From: Gamsiella multidivaricata
Lineage: Eukaryota; Mortierellomycota; Mortierellomycetes; Mortierellales; Mortierellaceae
Length of the DNA stretch: 64,000 nucleotides
Direction of reading: 5' to 3'
NCBI RefSeq assembly: GCF_025024155.1
Contig: NW_026251774.1
Span: forward strand, 1 to 64,000
How positions within the stretch are numbered: position 1 is the first letter of the stretch; the number at the start of each line of letters is the position of its first letter. Both the position numbers and the translations under genes were made by a program. Below the pieces are notes generated by a model, which did not search any database, was not told where the DNA came from, and saw nothing but the letters and a program-made list of their open reading frames with translations. Shown here one piece after another: positions 44,031 to 55,421 of this stretch.

Positions 44031-44324
44031 CTCTTTCTGGGACGCGTCAAGGAATAGTTGGAATTCAAGGCGTGTCAATGCTTCAAGTATCAGTGCTCGC
44101 GGAGTCTTTCGGTGGCGAGAATAGTTGCGAAATGGAGGCTATTAGCTAGAAGACCTGGCTTGCGCCTCCCATGGGAGGGGAGCTGTGCCATATTGGATAG
44201 ATACTTTATTAGGATCACGTTATTTAGAAAAGACCGTCTGGCGACCTAACGGTGCTATTAAAGATCCCTGTTTTGTCTCATGGTTAGTTGCCATTTAATA
44301 GTAAGTGTAAACCATAATTTATCG
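44031..44324. other. Spacer between Harbinger transposase and block 2
   Basis: Upstream flank of the transposase. A terminal inverted repeat pairing with the left flank could not be found by eye. Nothing else is supported. Confidence 0.4.
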
Positions 44325-44329
44325 CAATG

Positions 44330-44610
44330 CACACATAATAGATATTATACGTGGGATCTCTCTCCACATCAACCATGATGTGGGCCGAAGGGTTCATAAA
44401 TGAGACCTTTGGAGCGGCATGATAGTGTAGCGTGTGATCGGCGGTCTGCTTCTAATAGAAAGAGAGCAGTTCTTGTAGCCTTTGCACATTGGTCCTCGAG
44501 GCATGTTGAGAGTGTGCATGATACAGGACGATTTTAGATGTGATTCTGAGTGTGAGTGTGGGTAAGTGGCAGGTTTCGCTACTTGCATACATGGTTAAAG
44601 TGGGGTCTCT
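44330..44610 (-). pseudogene. Truncated copy of the Cys/His coiled-coil gene
   Basis: The minus strand matches the first ~260 bp of the gene at 9,561 (HTLNMPRGPMCKGYKNCS). A 10-bp difference near 44,570 shifts the frame between the two candidate ATGs, and an inverted CATCATGGTTGATG segment near 44,370-44,390 breaks the rest. The copy ends where block 2 ends, before the Cys/His cluster is complete. Confidence 0.7.
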
Positions 44611-45017
44611 CGCAACTATATTTCTTTTTGTCTTTTTTGGATCTTGTAGGAGTTCGTTCCAGATGGACAACATCCACGATTTTTTCAGAACGCGACGGCA
44701 GAGCGTTGTAACTGGCACGTATCGAATAATGATCCGTGCTGGGCGATCAATGTGATGTCAATCGTAATCTGGATCTCTGTCAACGACACCCTGCTTCGCT
44801 CTAATCGTAGTCATCGGGAGTGCCAACCTACGTTGCAGCGAGATTTGCTGTTTGTTTGGTTGTCTTGATCCGTGCCAACAGCTGTACTACATTATTTTTG
44901 GACTCTCCTGCAAAGACAAGCTTTAGTCACCAGCAAGAGTTGGGCCCGAAAGTTGTCCTGCTCCCAAATGGTACCCTTATTGTATACTCTTCCCTGAATG
45001 CCTACGCCAGTACGCTC

Positions 45018-45185
45018 TGATGTCTTCGGTGCTTCGCCCATTTCCTACAACATTCCAGAACACTGTTGGCATCGATCCAGCCAGTATATAAACCCTATCT
45101 ACACGTAGAACTAGATAGCAGCATTCACACGAATAAAGTCCTCCTTTCTCCCTAGATCGGCTCTCTCCGGACACCATCGTTTGCA
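45018..45185 (+). mobile_element. Solo LTR, copy in block 2
   Basis: 168 bp, TGATGTC...TTGCA, with TATATAA at about 45,085 and AATAAA at about 45,132. It is identical in position to the LTR in blocks 1 and 3. Confidence 0.6.
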
Positions 45186-46089
45186 CCAAAGAGATCACAG
45201 GTCTGCGGATGAAGGCAAATATCATCTGGTGCAAAATAATGGTATCCAGCATACTGGGACGATAAGACCGCCTCTTAATTTTTATGGATTAAGGTTAATA
45301 AGAGTCAGGAAAGCCTCTCTTTTCTTAGCGCCACCTTGTCGATCCTTATACAACCATTCAGAATAGTAACCAATAAGAGTCGAGAGTCAAAATGTAAGAA
45401 TTCTGGGCTATTAATTTTGCAAAAAAGAACATGGGCTCCTCCCACTTGTTTGGTAGGTCTAGAACCGGGGGGTTTATTTTCATCAACCTTACATTTAAGA
45501 AGATCTCGTTCTAGACAGCGCCTACGCACCTGTGCAGACCAAATTTGGGAAACCTAGGCCATCGACAGGTCCTATATTGGGAGAATAACATGAACAGGAC
45601 CTAAAGACAGACGGCAGAGGAGGTTAAAATACAGCTGGGCTGACAAACAAGTATCTATGGTCCCCGAGACCAATGAGGCAAATGTATCCATCTATTTAGA
45701 GGACAATCCTTCCCGGTAACAAACCCCACAAGTACGAGGGTACACATCAATGGCACCTGGCGAATGTGTGCATTTCAGCACGCGGTCCAGTCGACTTTGA
45801 ACGGACATCCGCGGAGAAACAGCGGCCATTCTTGCCATTAATATCCTACCCACACAGGAACCAGCTGGAGCGGACGATAGGCAGGATGGTATTTATATCT
45901 GCTGCCATCTCCTGGAAACCGACTCCTTCTTTAGCCATCTTCGACCTCACCACCCTACATCATACCGTAGCCCTTTCGCTACCGCGTCATCCTTCTAAAC
46001 TCCTCCCCTCCCCTCCCCTCCCCTCCCCTCTCCCACCTCGCTAATTACCCCTCACAGTCTTCTACAGACACTCGTCCCTATCTCTCACT
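45186..46089 (+). promoter_or_regulatory. Leader and promoter of subtilase copy 2
   Basis: Same content as in blocks 1 and 3. TATTTATAT lies at about 45,890 and the CTCCC repeat at about 46,002-46,035, ending some 55 bp before the ATG. A 92-codon open frame here starts with GTG, not ATG, and is not supported as a peptide. Confidence 0.5.
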
Positions 46090-48846
46090 ATGAAGATCGC
46101 CGCCATCCTCTCCGCCCTTGCTGCGGCCACCCTTGTCTCAGCCGGCAAGTTCCACTCTCTCAATCCTGGCAAGACTAACATCATCAACAACGGCTTCATT
46201 ATCGAATACCACGATGGCATCAAGCACTCGGATGCTCATGACGCCCTCAAGTCCCACAAGGTCAACTACAAGGTCCGCAACGAGTACAACGTCTTCAACG
46301 GAGCCGCCATCACTGTCGATTCCCAGCATGATGGCCGCGCTCTCTCCATGATTCCTGGAGTCAAGAATGTCTGGCACATCTCGCTCTACGACATGCCCAA
46401 AGTCGAGAGCCCCAGCACGGATACTGATTATGACTCTGCGACCTCGAGTCACCTCATGACTGGTGTTAATACCTTGCACGGCGGCAGGCACCAGTTTACT
46501 GGAAAGGGCGTCAAGATCGGTATCATCGATACAGGTATCGACTATAAGCACCCTGCATTCGCTTGTGGCAATGCTGCTGCTGGATGCTTCGCTCTCAATA
46601 ACAAGAAATGCCGTGTCAGATATGGTTGGGACTTTGTCGGTGATGACTACACTGGATCCAACACTCCCAACCCCGACAGTGATCCCATGGACTGCCAAGG
46701 ACACGGTACTCACGTCGCTGGTATCATTGGTGGAGATGCCCGGCACATCATGACCTCACCTGAACCTCCAGTGCCCTTTGTCGGTGTCGCCCCCGAGGCT
46801 GTTTTGGGCGCCTACCGTATCTTTGGATGCAAGGGCCAAGCTGGCGAAGATGTTATCCTTGCCGCCATGGAGATGGCCTTCAACGACGGCATGGATGTAA
46901 GTGATGGAGCTATTAATTACAATCACACAGACATGTGGGATGAGGAAAAGAAGAATGGCCACTCATCTACTTTGGTCAATACGGTATTCTTGAACATTTA
47001 GGTCATCAACATGTCTATCGCCGGCGGCTCCTCCTACAAGACCAACCCCATATCTGTGCTTGCTGAGAAGTTGCTCATCCGCGGCAAAGCTTTGACGGGC
47101 CCTGCTGGTAACGATGGTTCTGATGGCGCCTGGATGGTCTCTGGCACTGGTCTCGGCGACCATGCTACCTCGGTCGCGTCGTTCGACAGTCAATCCAAAT
47201 CGTTCTACTACTTCACCCAAGTATACGGTGTCTTCCCCTATAAATTCTCTGACGCCTACGGCAAGGCCATTAATCTGCCCGCCTCCGCCACCATCGTTCC
47301 CTTGCTCTCCAACGGTGCATTGAGCGACGGATGCGACAAGTCTCTCTACAACGGTGTCGATGTTAGGGGCAAGATCGTCTTGGTTCTTGGCGACACCACC
47401 CGCTGCAAGTCTGATAAACGTGGTGCTCTGGCTGCTACCAAAGGCGCTGCTGGTATGATCATCCAATCCAGCGGTCCTGGTATCGACTCTTTGGAAGGTG
47501 TCCCCAACCTGCCCATGGCGTCGGTCGAGCCTTTTACTGGTGAACAGCTGCTCTTAGGTTGGTTAGCCGACCCTTGGGCCGTTGTGACCTGGTCCAATGA
47601 CCAGGGATCCTTCTCCATTGATAAATGGGGATCACCCTCGTCCTTCTCTTCCTTCGGATTGGACGGTGATCTCCGCTCCAAGCCCGATGTTGCTGCTCCT
47701 GGTAGCAACATCCTCTCGACCTACCCTCTCGCTCAGGGTGGTTATGCTGTTCTCTCTGGCACGTCCATGGCCTCAGCCTACGTTGCTGGTGCCCATGCTT
47801 TGTACATGGAAGTTAAGAAGGTCAAGTCCCATGGTGATAGGATTCGCAAGGCCTTCAAGAACACTGCCACGATCTCCAAGAACTACAATTCCGAAACCTT
47901 TGCCTCTGCTGCCAAGCAAGGTGCTGGTTTGATCAACGTCTATAAAGCTACCCTAACCCCGGTCGAGCTCTGGCCCGACCATATTGATCTCCTCGATACT
48001 GTCAACTTCCAAAGGCGGGTCAAGATCCAGATCAAGAATACTGGCTTTGACGCTGCGACCTATACTTTCACGCACGTCCCCGCTGATGCCTTGAACTCGT
48101 ACAACGCCAACAACTCCTTCCCACTCGCTACTCCCATCATTGAGGCTGACTATGCCACCGTCAAGTTCGACCCATGCACCGTTACGCTCAACCCTGGTGA
48201 GTCTGTCAAGGTCACCTTGAAGTTCACAGAGCCCAAGAACGGCAAGGCTGCTGAATGGCCCTTGTACTCTGGTTTCATCGTTGCTACCCCCTCCATGGGT
48301 GGTGTTGCTGTTCATATTCCATACACTGGTGTCAAAGGCGATATCCGCAACGTGCCAATCCAGGATACCAGTCTCGGCTTCCCCATGTTGAAGCGGTTCA
48401 ACGTGACCACCGGCCATTTGAACAATACCAGGCCGGGCACGTTATACAACTTGAAGTACGCCAAGCCCGTTGTCTTGACCCGCCTTGGTTCGCACTCTCC
48501 CGATGCCACCATCCGCATCTTTAATGAAACAGGCGGTTTTGTCGGATTTATGACCTCCAAGGATGGCGGCCCTGCCTTTGGTGCCGCCGGCAGAAACAAG
48601 AACGTCGATAGCACCACTGGTCAGTTGGACGTTAATCAGTATACTTGGGACGGACTGGTCCTCCCTGCAGAGGACACGACCTTGGCCCCTATCCAACTTC
48701 CTCCTATGTCCGATGTTGCGGCGGGCAATGCTCGCTACTACCGTATCGTCGTTGCCTCTCAGAAGAAGCTCACTAAGGGCAACTACCCCGAGGATTTCGA
48801 GATCTTTGACCTTGGCATACTCGGGCTCTATAGGCCCATTAATTAA
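46090..48846 (+). CDS. Secreted subtilisin-like serine protease, copy 2
   Basis: Exons 46,090-46,896 and 47,002-48,846, intron 105 bp, 883 residues. The domain order is as in copy 1: signal peptide, I9 propeptide, S8 domain with intact Asp147, His205, Asn306 and Ser524, and C-terminal Fn3-like part. Exon 1 protein is identical to copy 3 but differs from copy 1 around residues 119-145 (SSHLMTGVNTLHGGRHQ) and at 218-219. The C-terminal ~150 residues instead equal copy 1 and differ from copy 3. Private changes lie at about 443-480 (DPWAVVTWSNDQGSFSIDKW), upstream of the catalytic Ser. It is probably functional and secreted. Confidence 0.95.
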
Positions 48847-49160
48847 ATGCAATCTTTTTTCTTCTTCTCTTACCCTTTTTCACCTTTCCGATCTTCATTG
48901 CCATTGTCACTATCATCTCAACCTCCGTAATTCATTCCTGATGGCTCTCCCTTTCCCCGCTCGCGGGTACAAAGGCAACTAAACTCTTTATTTATCTAGA
49001 TCAGAAACTAGTATAACAGCAATGTATACCAAATCATAAAACCATTGTTCAAGAGCTGCATATCTAACAACATCCATTAACTCTTGTTCGCTGTGATATC
49101 TGATGAGCTTTATTAATTTTAGAAGGAAAAAAATGTACAGGGGAGAAAAAGACGAGTGCA
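48847..49160. other. 3' flank of copy 2, shared with block 1
   Basis: AATTAAATG just after the stop and AATAAAG-type signals on both strands suggest overlapping 3' ends of the subtilase and of the minus-strand fragment next to it. Confidence 0.4.
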
Positions 49161-49355
49161 TCAGAAAAACGAGACGGAATGCATGACAGATGTACTCGGA
49201 TAGCGCTGTTGAAAGCTATCCAGGATCGGCTGAACTTCGTGATCAAGATCCTTGCTTTGCTCAATATCCTTGGCGAGATTTAAAACCATCCGTCCACCGA
49301 CCATGGCTTCCTCGTAGTTATCCTTGATCTCGATGTTAATCACATGCACCAATTT
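49161..49355 (-). pseudogene. C-terminal exon of an unrecognised gene
   Basis: The minus strand encodes NIEIKDNYEEAMVGGRMVL, a helical AKDIEQSKDLDHEVQPILDS and ends SVMHSVSFF with a stop. No upstream exon could be joined: frames close within 60 bp. The block duplication cuts through its last ~14 codons, so block 1 carries only that tail and the 3' flank. Function unknown; possibly a remnant. Confidence 0.45.
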
Positions 49356-49552
49356 ATTGTGCGACTCGCAGGGTTTCCAGCGGAAAAAAAAACTAGCTGT
49401 GCCCCTTGCTTGTTGCTACATTAGATCTAATAGACATGGTGTTCTTAGCCGTAAAGATGTGCTTAAGGCTAATAACCCCTCCTTTCTTGAAATTTGTGAG
49501 AATCAACATGGATCCAGAGAACTGAGCTGAAAAAAGGAGCATGCAAAACAGG

Positions 49553-50067
49553 CACAAACCGCTTGCAAAAGGGCCATAAACCGGTTGGTGAACCAGCACA
49601 AACCTTTTGTAGAAGCAGCACGGATTTCTTGGCAAAGCAGCATAGGCACAATCAGCGCACGTGCTGGTTCACATTGCTTGTTAACACTTCACCGACTCAC
49701 CATTCCTCTCATCTCTCCAGTGCCAACCATTGCACTGCGACTTAACAATCAGGTTTGTCATCCCCGTCTTTGTCCTCGCTGGCCATTAAGTGTTCGTCCA
49801 TGAGCCTTTCATTGGTGGTCCTCAACATAATAATCATCTCGACATCGTCGTCAAAGGGAAATTGTTGTCACATTCGTTCTGACTGGCCGTTGCAAAATAC
49901 GTCTGAAGCGCAGAATTGCGTGTGTTGTGTGGAAAAAGATGGCACGAAGAGTTTTATTGAGAATGGACAGAGACCAGAAGACCCTGCTATGTGAGCCAGC
50001 ATGTATGATGATTGTGTCTATGCTGCATTGCCGAGAGGTCCGTGCTGGTTCACCAAACGGTTTGTGC
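49553..50067. mobile_element. Non-autonomous element with ~100-bp inverted repeats
   Basis: The ends (GCACAAACCG, then GGTGAACCAGCAC, GCAGCATAG, ACACAATCA) are repeated inverted at about 49,553-49,675 and 49,985-50,067. The left arm carries an extra ~18 bp. The core has a minus-strand acidic frame (ASEDKDGDDKPDC) without a recognisable domain. No target duplication was confirmed. Confidence 0.6.
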
Positions 50068-50334
50068 AAGTTTCGCATGTCTCTTTAATTTCAGCTCACT
50101 GTATCGACTCACTTCCGATTCCTGATTAAGCGACGAATTCGACCTGCTTCGCGTAACCTGAAGAATCAGAATTGGGTCTGAAAGAACGGCTTTTTGCTGT
50201 TTCTCAAGCTGATTGTTGTGCAACCAAGAAGCGAATCTCGACCCTCGTCGCCCCTCCACTACCCCCGGCCATGAGAACACTTCACACTCTTTTTTTCGCT
50301 CCTTCCTTCCTTCCTTCCTTCCTCCTCATTCATC
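50068..50334. other. Spacer upstream of dead accessory gene
   Basis: A TTCC tandem run lies at about 50,303-50,323. No gene is seen. Confidence 0.35.
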
Positions 50335-51470
50335 ATGGACTCCTTTATACCCGAAATTCCTTCGCCAGTTCAGCACAATGGTATTCCAAGTGTCAGTCCT
50401 CCTCCGCAAGCAGAGGGTACTCTGCAAGTACGTCCCGAGCGCGCAGAGCCAGGCAGGATACCGTTGTCCTCCGACGAATTCTTTCGAGCGACTACCCCTT
50501 TCATTCAACAACAGCTACGACAGCTGCAACAGCCTCTCGCACCCCAACAACCACAACGGCACCAGCATCAGCACTAGCAACAGCGCCAGCACAAATCTCA
50601 ATACCAACCGCAGCAATACTACCAGCACCAAGCATCTAAACAATTCACGCCCCCCACTCCCAAGTTGCCACTCCTGACCCGCGCTCAGTACATCTCACCC
50701 ACAACCACGCCAGGCATGGCATCTTTGACTTTGGCAATGTCAGTCTCCCTGCACATTAGAGCGACCCAACAAACGTCTCCCAAGTTTCACCCTGCTAGTG
50801 CAAGCGGCCATCCATCATACCAGTTAACCGGCTCTTGTCAGCCCTCATCTTCGTCTTTGCAACTGTCCAGTAAGCGCAAAGAGATGTCATCTGCGCCGTC
50901 AGACCCCCAAAGGTCTAAGAGACAAAACTTAGTCGGACCGCGGCCAGTAAGTCAGTCATCTCGTTCTCGAGGCCCTCAACGCCCTGTAGCCAGCAACAGG
51001 GCAGGTCGTTTGCTCTCCACCCATGAAACAGCATGGATTGCGACCCAGCTTCAGGATCCTTAGGTCTACCTCCCATTCCAGGGTGATAGGGACAGCGCAG
51101 TTCGACAAACACCGAAGATCAGGATCTATGAAAGTCTTGCAAAGGATATCAACAATCGCTTTCCCAACATCCAAATCTACTCGACGCAGATCAAGAGCAA
51201 GATCGCGAAGATGAAGGCCCAGTTCGAAATTGCCGACACCAAACGAAACGAATCTGGATTCGGCAGTACGGACGAGGATCAGTAGAAGAAGGTTACTAAA
51301 GACATTTCGCCCATTCTACTTCGATCTTGAGGATGCATGGGCCACAAGCTGGAGAAACATACCAACGGAATACGCCGACTGCCTCTGCAAGTTGGACGAT
51401 CCGCTTATCGTTGAGGATGAATTTCAGGACCAGACGCAAGATGGCGATGCGCTCGAGGGCTACTAGAACC
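50335..51470 (+). pseudogene. Decayed Harbinger accessory (Myb/SANT-like) paralogue
   Basis: The reading starts at an ATG at 50,335 with a Ser/Pro- and Gln/His-rich N terminus like the gene at 40,990, then is broken by stops (50,575, 51,061, 51,283) and frame changes. The domain region is still visible (LLSTHETAWIATQLQDP; RIYESLAKDINNRFPNIQ; IKSKIAKMKAQFEIA), corresponding to the Myb/SANT-like part of the intact gene. No transposase accompanies it. The right end abuts block 3. Confidence 0.65.
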
Positions 51471-51577
51471 ATCACCACGCCATAGAAGCCCTTCAAAGTC
51501 ACCTCTGATTAGCCCATCAAAGAAAGTACCAAATAGCTCCTCAAATGCAAAAGGTTTATGCTCGGTTCAGTACGCTG

Positions 51578-51745
51578 TGATGTCTTCGGTGCTTCGCCCA
51601 TTTCCTACAACATTCCAGAACACTGTTGGCATCGATCCAGCCAGTATATAAACCCTATCTACACGTAGAACTAGATAGCAGCATTCACACGAATAAAGTC
51701 CTCCTTTCTCCCTAGATCGGCTCTCTCCGGACACCATCGTTTGCA
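51578..51745 (+). mobile_element. Solo LTR, copy in block 3
   Basis: 168 bp, TGATGTC...TTGCA, essentially identical to the block 2 copy. The left edge of block 3 lies only about 8 bp outside it, so the duplication began at or near the LTR. Confidence 0.6.
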
Positions 51746-52649
51746 CCAAAGAGATCACAGGTCTGCGGATGAAGGCAAATATCATCTGGTGCAAAATAAT
51801 GGTATCCAGCATACTGGGACGATAAGACCGCCTCTTAATTTTTATGGATTAAGGTTAATAAGAGTCAGGAAAGCCTCTCTTTTCTTAGCGCCACCTTGTC
51901 GATCCTTATACAACCATTCAGAATAGTAACCAATAAGAGTCGAGAGTCAAAATGTAAGAATTCTGGGCTATTAATTTTGCAAAAAAGAACATGGGCTCCT
52001 CCCACTTGTTTGGTAGGTCTAGAACCGGGGGGTTTATTTTCATCAACCTTACATTTAAGAAGATCTCGTTCTAGACAGCGCCTACGCACCTGTGCAGACC
52101 AAATTTGGGAAACCTAGGCCATCGACAGGTCCTATATTGGGAGAATAACATGAACAGGACCTAAAGACAGACGGCAGAGGAGGTTAAAATACAGCTGGGC
52201 TGACAAACAAGTATCTATGGTCCCCGAGACCAATGAGGCAAATGTATCCATCTATTTAGAGGACAATCCTTCCCGGTAACAAACCCCACAAGTACGAGGG
52301 TACACATCAATGGCACCTGGCGAATGTGTGCATTTCAGCACGCGGTCCAGTCGACTTTGAACGGACATCCGCGGAGAAACAGCGGCCATTCTTGCCATTA
52401 ATATCCTACCCACACAGGAACCAGCTGGAGCGGACGATAGGCAGGATGGTATTTATATCTGCTGCCATCTCCTGGAAACCGACTCCTTCTTTAGCCATCT
52501 TCGACCTCACCACCCTACATCATACCGTAGCCCTTTCGCTACCGCGTCATCCTTCTAAACTCCTCCCCTCCCCTCCCCTCCCCTCCCCTCTCCCACCTCG
52601 CTAATTACCCCTCACAGTCTTCTACAGACACTCGTCCCTATCTCTCACT
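51746..52649 (+). promoter_or_regulatory. Leader and promoter of subtilase copy 3
   Basis: Effectively identical to 45,186-46,089, including the CTCCC run at about 52,562-52,595. Confidence 0.5.
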
Positions 52650-55421
52650 ATGAAGATCGCCGCCATCCTCTCCGCCCTTGCTGCGGCCACCCTTGTCTCA
52701 GCCGGCAAGTTCCACTCTCTCAATCCTGGCAAGACTAACATCATCAACAACGGCTTCATTATCGAATACCACGATGGCATCAAGCACTCGGATGCTCATG
52801 ACGCCCTCAAGTCCCACAAGGTCAACTACAAGGTCCGCAACGAGTACAACGTCTTCAACGGAGCCGCCATCACTGTCGATTCCCAGCATGATGGCCGCGC
52901 TCTCTCCATGATTCCTGGAGTCAAGAATGTCTGGCACATCTCGCTCTACGACATGCCCAAAGTCGAGAGCCCCAGCACGGATACTGATTATGACTCTGCG
53001 ACCTCGAGTCACCTCATGACTGGTGTTAATACCTTGCACGGCGGCAGGCACCAGTTTACTGGAAAGGGCGTCAAGATCGGTATCATCGATACAGGTATCG
53101 ACTATAAGCACCCTGCATTCGCTTGTGGCAATGCTGCTGCTGGATGCTTCGCTCTCAATAACAAGAAATGCCGTGTCAGATATGGTTGGGACTTTGTCGG
53201 TGATGACTACACTGGATCCAACACTCCCAACCCCGACAGTGATCCCATGGACTGCCAAGGACACGGTACTCACGTCGCTGGTATCATTGGTGGAGATGCC
53301 CGGCACATCATGACCTCACCTGAACCTCCAGTGCCCTTTGTCGGTGTCGCCCCCGAGGCTGTTTTGGGCGCCTACCGTATCTTTGGATGCAAGGGCCAAG
53401 CTGGCGAAGATGTTATCCTTGCCGCCATGGAGATGGCCTTCAACGACGGCATGGATGTAAGTGATGGAGCTATTAATTACAATCACACAGACATGTGGGA
53501 TGAGGAAAAGAAGAATGGCCACTCATCTACTTTGGTCAATACGGTATTCTTGAACATTTAGGTCATCAACATGTCTATCGCCGGCGGCTCCTCCTACAAG
53601 ACCAACCCCATATCTGTGCTTGCTGAGAAGTTGCTCATCCGCGGCAAAGCTTTGACGGGCCCTGCTGGTAACGATGGTTCTGATGGCGCCTGGATGGTCT
53701 CTGGCACTGGTCTCGGCGACCATGCTACCTCGGTCGCGTCGTTCGACAGTCAATCCGAATCGTTCTACTACTTCACCCAAATGTACTATGTCTTCCCCTA
53801 TAAATTCTCTGACGCCTACGGCGAGGCCATTAATCTGCCCGCCTCTGCCACCATCGTTCCCTTGCTCTCCAACGGTGCATTGAGCGACGGATGCGACAAG
53901 TCTCTCTACAACGGTGTCGATGTTAGGGGCAAGATCGTCTTGGTTCTTGGCGACACCACCCGCTGCAAGTCTGATAAACGTGGTGCTCTGGCTGCTACCA
54001 AAGGCGCTGCTGGTATTATCATCCAATCCAGCGGTCCTGGTATCGACTCTTTGGAAGGTGTCCCCAACCTGCCCATGGCGTCGGTCGAGCCTTTTACTGG
54101 TGAACAGCTGCTCTTAGGTTGGTTAGCCCAACCTGAGGCCGTTGTGACCTGGTCCAATGACCAGCGACCCTTCCCCATTGGTAGCTGGGGATCACCCTCG
54201 TCCTTCTCTTCTTTCGGATTGGACGGTGATCTCCGCTCCAAGCCCGATGTTGCTGCTCCTGGTAGCAACATCCTCTCGACCTACCCTCTCGCTCAGGGTG
54301 GTTATGCTGTTCTCTCTGGCACGTCCATGGCCTCAGCCTACGTTGCTGGTGCCCATGCTTTGTACATGGAAGTTAAGAAGGTCAAGTCCCATGGTGATAG
54401 GATTCGCAAGGCCTTCAAGAACACTGCCACGATCTCCAAGAACTACAATTCCGAAACCTTTGCCTCTGCTGCCAAGCAAGGTGCTGGTTTGATCAACGTC
54501 AACACAGCTACCGTAACCCCGGTCGAGCTCTGGCCCGACCACATTGATCTCCTCGATACTGTCAACTTCCAAAGGCGGGTCAAGATCCAGATCAAGAATA
54601 CTGGCTTTGACGCTGCGACCTATACTTTCACGCACGTCCCCGCTGATGCCTTGAACTCGTACAACGCCAACAACTCCTTCCCACTCGCTACTCCCATCAT
54701 TGAGGCTGACTATGCCACCGTCAAGTTCGACCCATGCACCGTTACGCTCAACCCTGGTGAGTCTGTCAAGGTCACCTTGAAGTTCACAGAGCCCAAGAAC
54801 GGCAAGGCTGCTGAATGGCCCTTGTACTCTGGTTTCATCGTTGCTACCCCCTCCATGGGTGGTGTTGCTGTTCATATTCCATACACTGGTGTCAAAGGCG
54901 ATATCCGCAACGTGCCAATCCAGGATACCAGTCTCGGCTTCCCCATGTTGAGATATCTCAACGTAACCACCGGCGAGTTGACCAGTACCACGCCGCCGTT
55001 CTCGGTCATCAACTTTAATTACACCAAGCCCGTTGTCTTGACCCGCCTTGGTTCGCACTCTCCCGATGCCACCATCCGCATCTATGATCAAACAGGCGGT
55101 TTTGTCGGATTTATGACCTCCAAGGATGGCGGCCCTGCCTTTGGTGCCGCCGGCAGAAACAAGAACGTCGATAGCACCACTGGTCAGTTGGACGTTAATC
55201 AGTACACTTGGGACGGACTGGTCCTTCCTGCCGAGGACACGACCTTGGCCCCTATCCAACTTCCTCTTATGTCCGGTGTTGCGGCGAGCAATTTTCGCTA
55301 CTACCGTATCGTCGTTGCCTCTCAGAAGAAGCTCACTAAGGGCAACTACCCCGAGGATTTTGAGATCTTTGACCTTGGCATGGTCGGTTTCGATACGGGG
55401 AAAGTATCTGCCCCAATTTAA
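52650..55421 (+). CDS. Secreted subtilisin-like serine protease, copy 3
   Basis: Exons 52,650-53,456 and 53,562-55,421, same 105-bp intron, 888 residues. The Asp147/His205/Asn306/Ser524 set is intact. Exon 1 protein equals copy 2. In exon 2 the segment near 457-475 is private (AQPEAVVTWSNDQRPFPIG), and the C-terminal part has LRYLNVTTGELTSTTPP where copies 1 and 2 have LKRFNVTTGHLNNTRPG. The end (GMVGFDTGKVSAPI) is created by a ~320-bp insertion. The older tail (RLGRNTRSS) survives beyond it at 55,729-55,795 and in the relic at 1,925. It is probably functional with an altered C terminus. Confidence 0.95.

Larger units (their letters stand above)
44325..49207 (+). repeat. Subtilase block 2
   Basis: This is the inverted partner of 4,815-9,825. 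It starts inside a truncated copy of the Cys/His coiled-coil gene and ends inside the coding tail of an unrecognised minus-strand gene (SVMHSVSFF). Its upstream ~1 kb is also repeated in block 3. Confidence 0.85.
51570..55407 (+). repeat. Subtilase block 3
   Basis: The segment repeats block 2 from just upstream of the solo LTR through most of the subtilase gene. Homology begins at CAGTACGCT near 51,569 and is interrupted after about 55,407 by a ~320-bp insertion. Confidence 0.85.

Noticed and set aside
45766..46044. 92-codon ORF conserved upstream of all three subtilase genes, as a possible upstream peptide
   Set aside because: It begins with GTG, not ATG, its conservation is explained by the recent DNA duplication, and the AT-rich promoter-like segment lies inside it.
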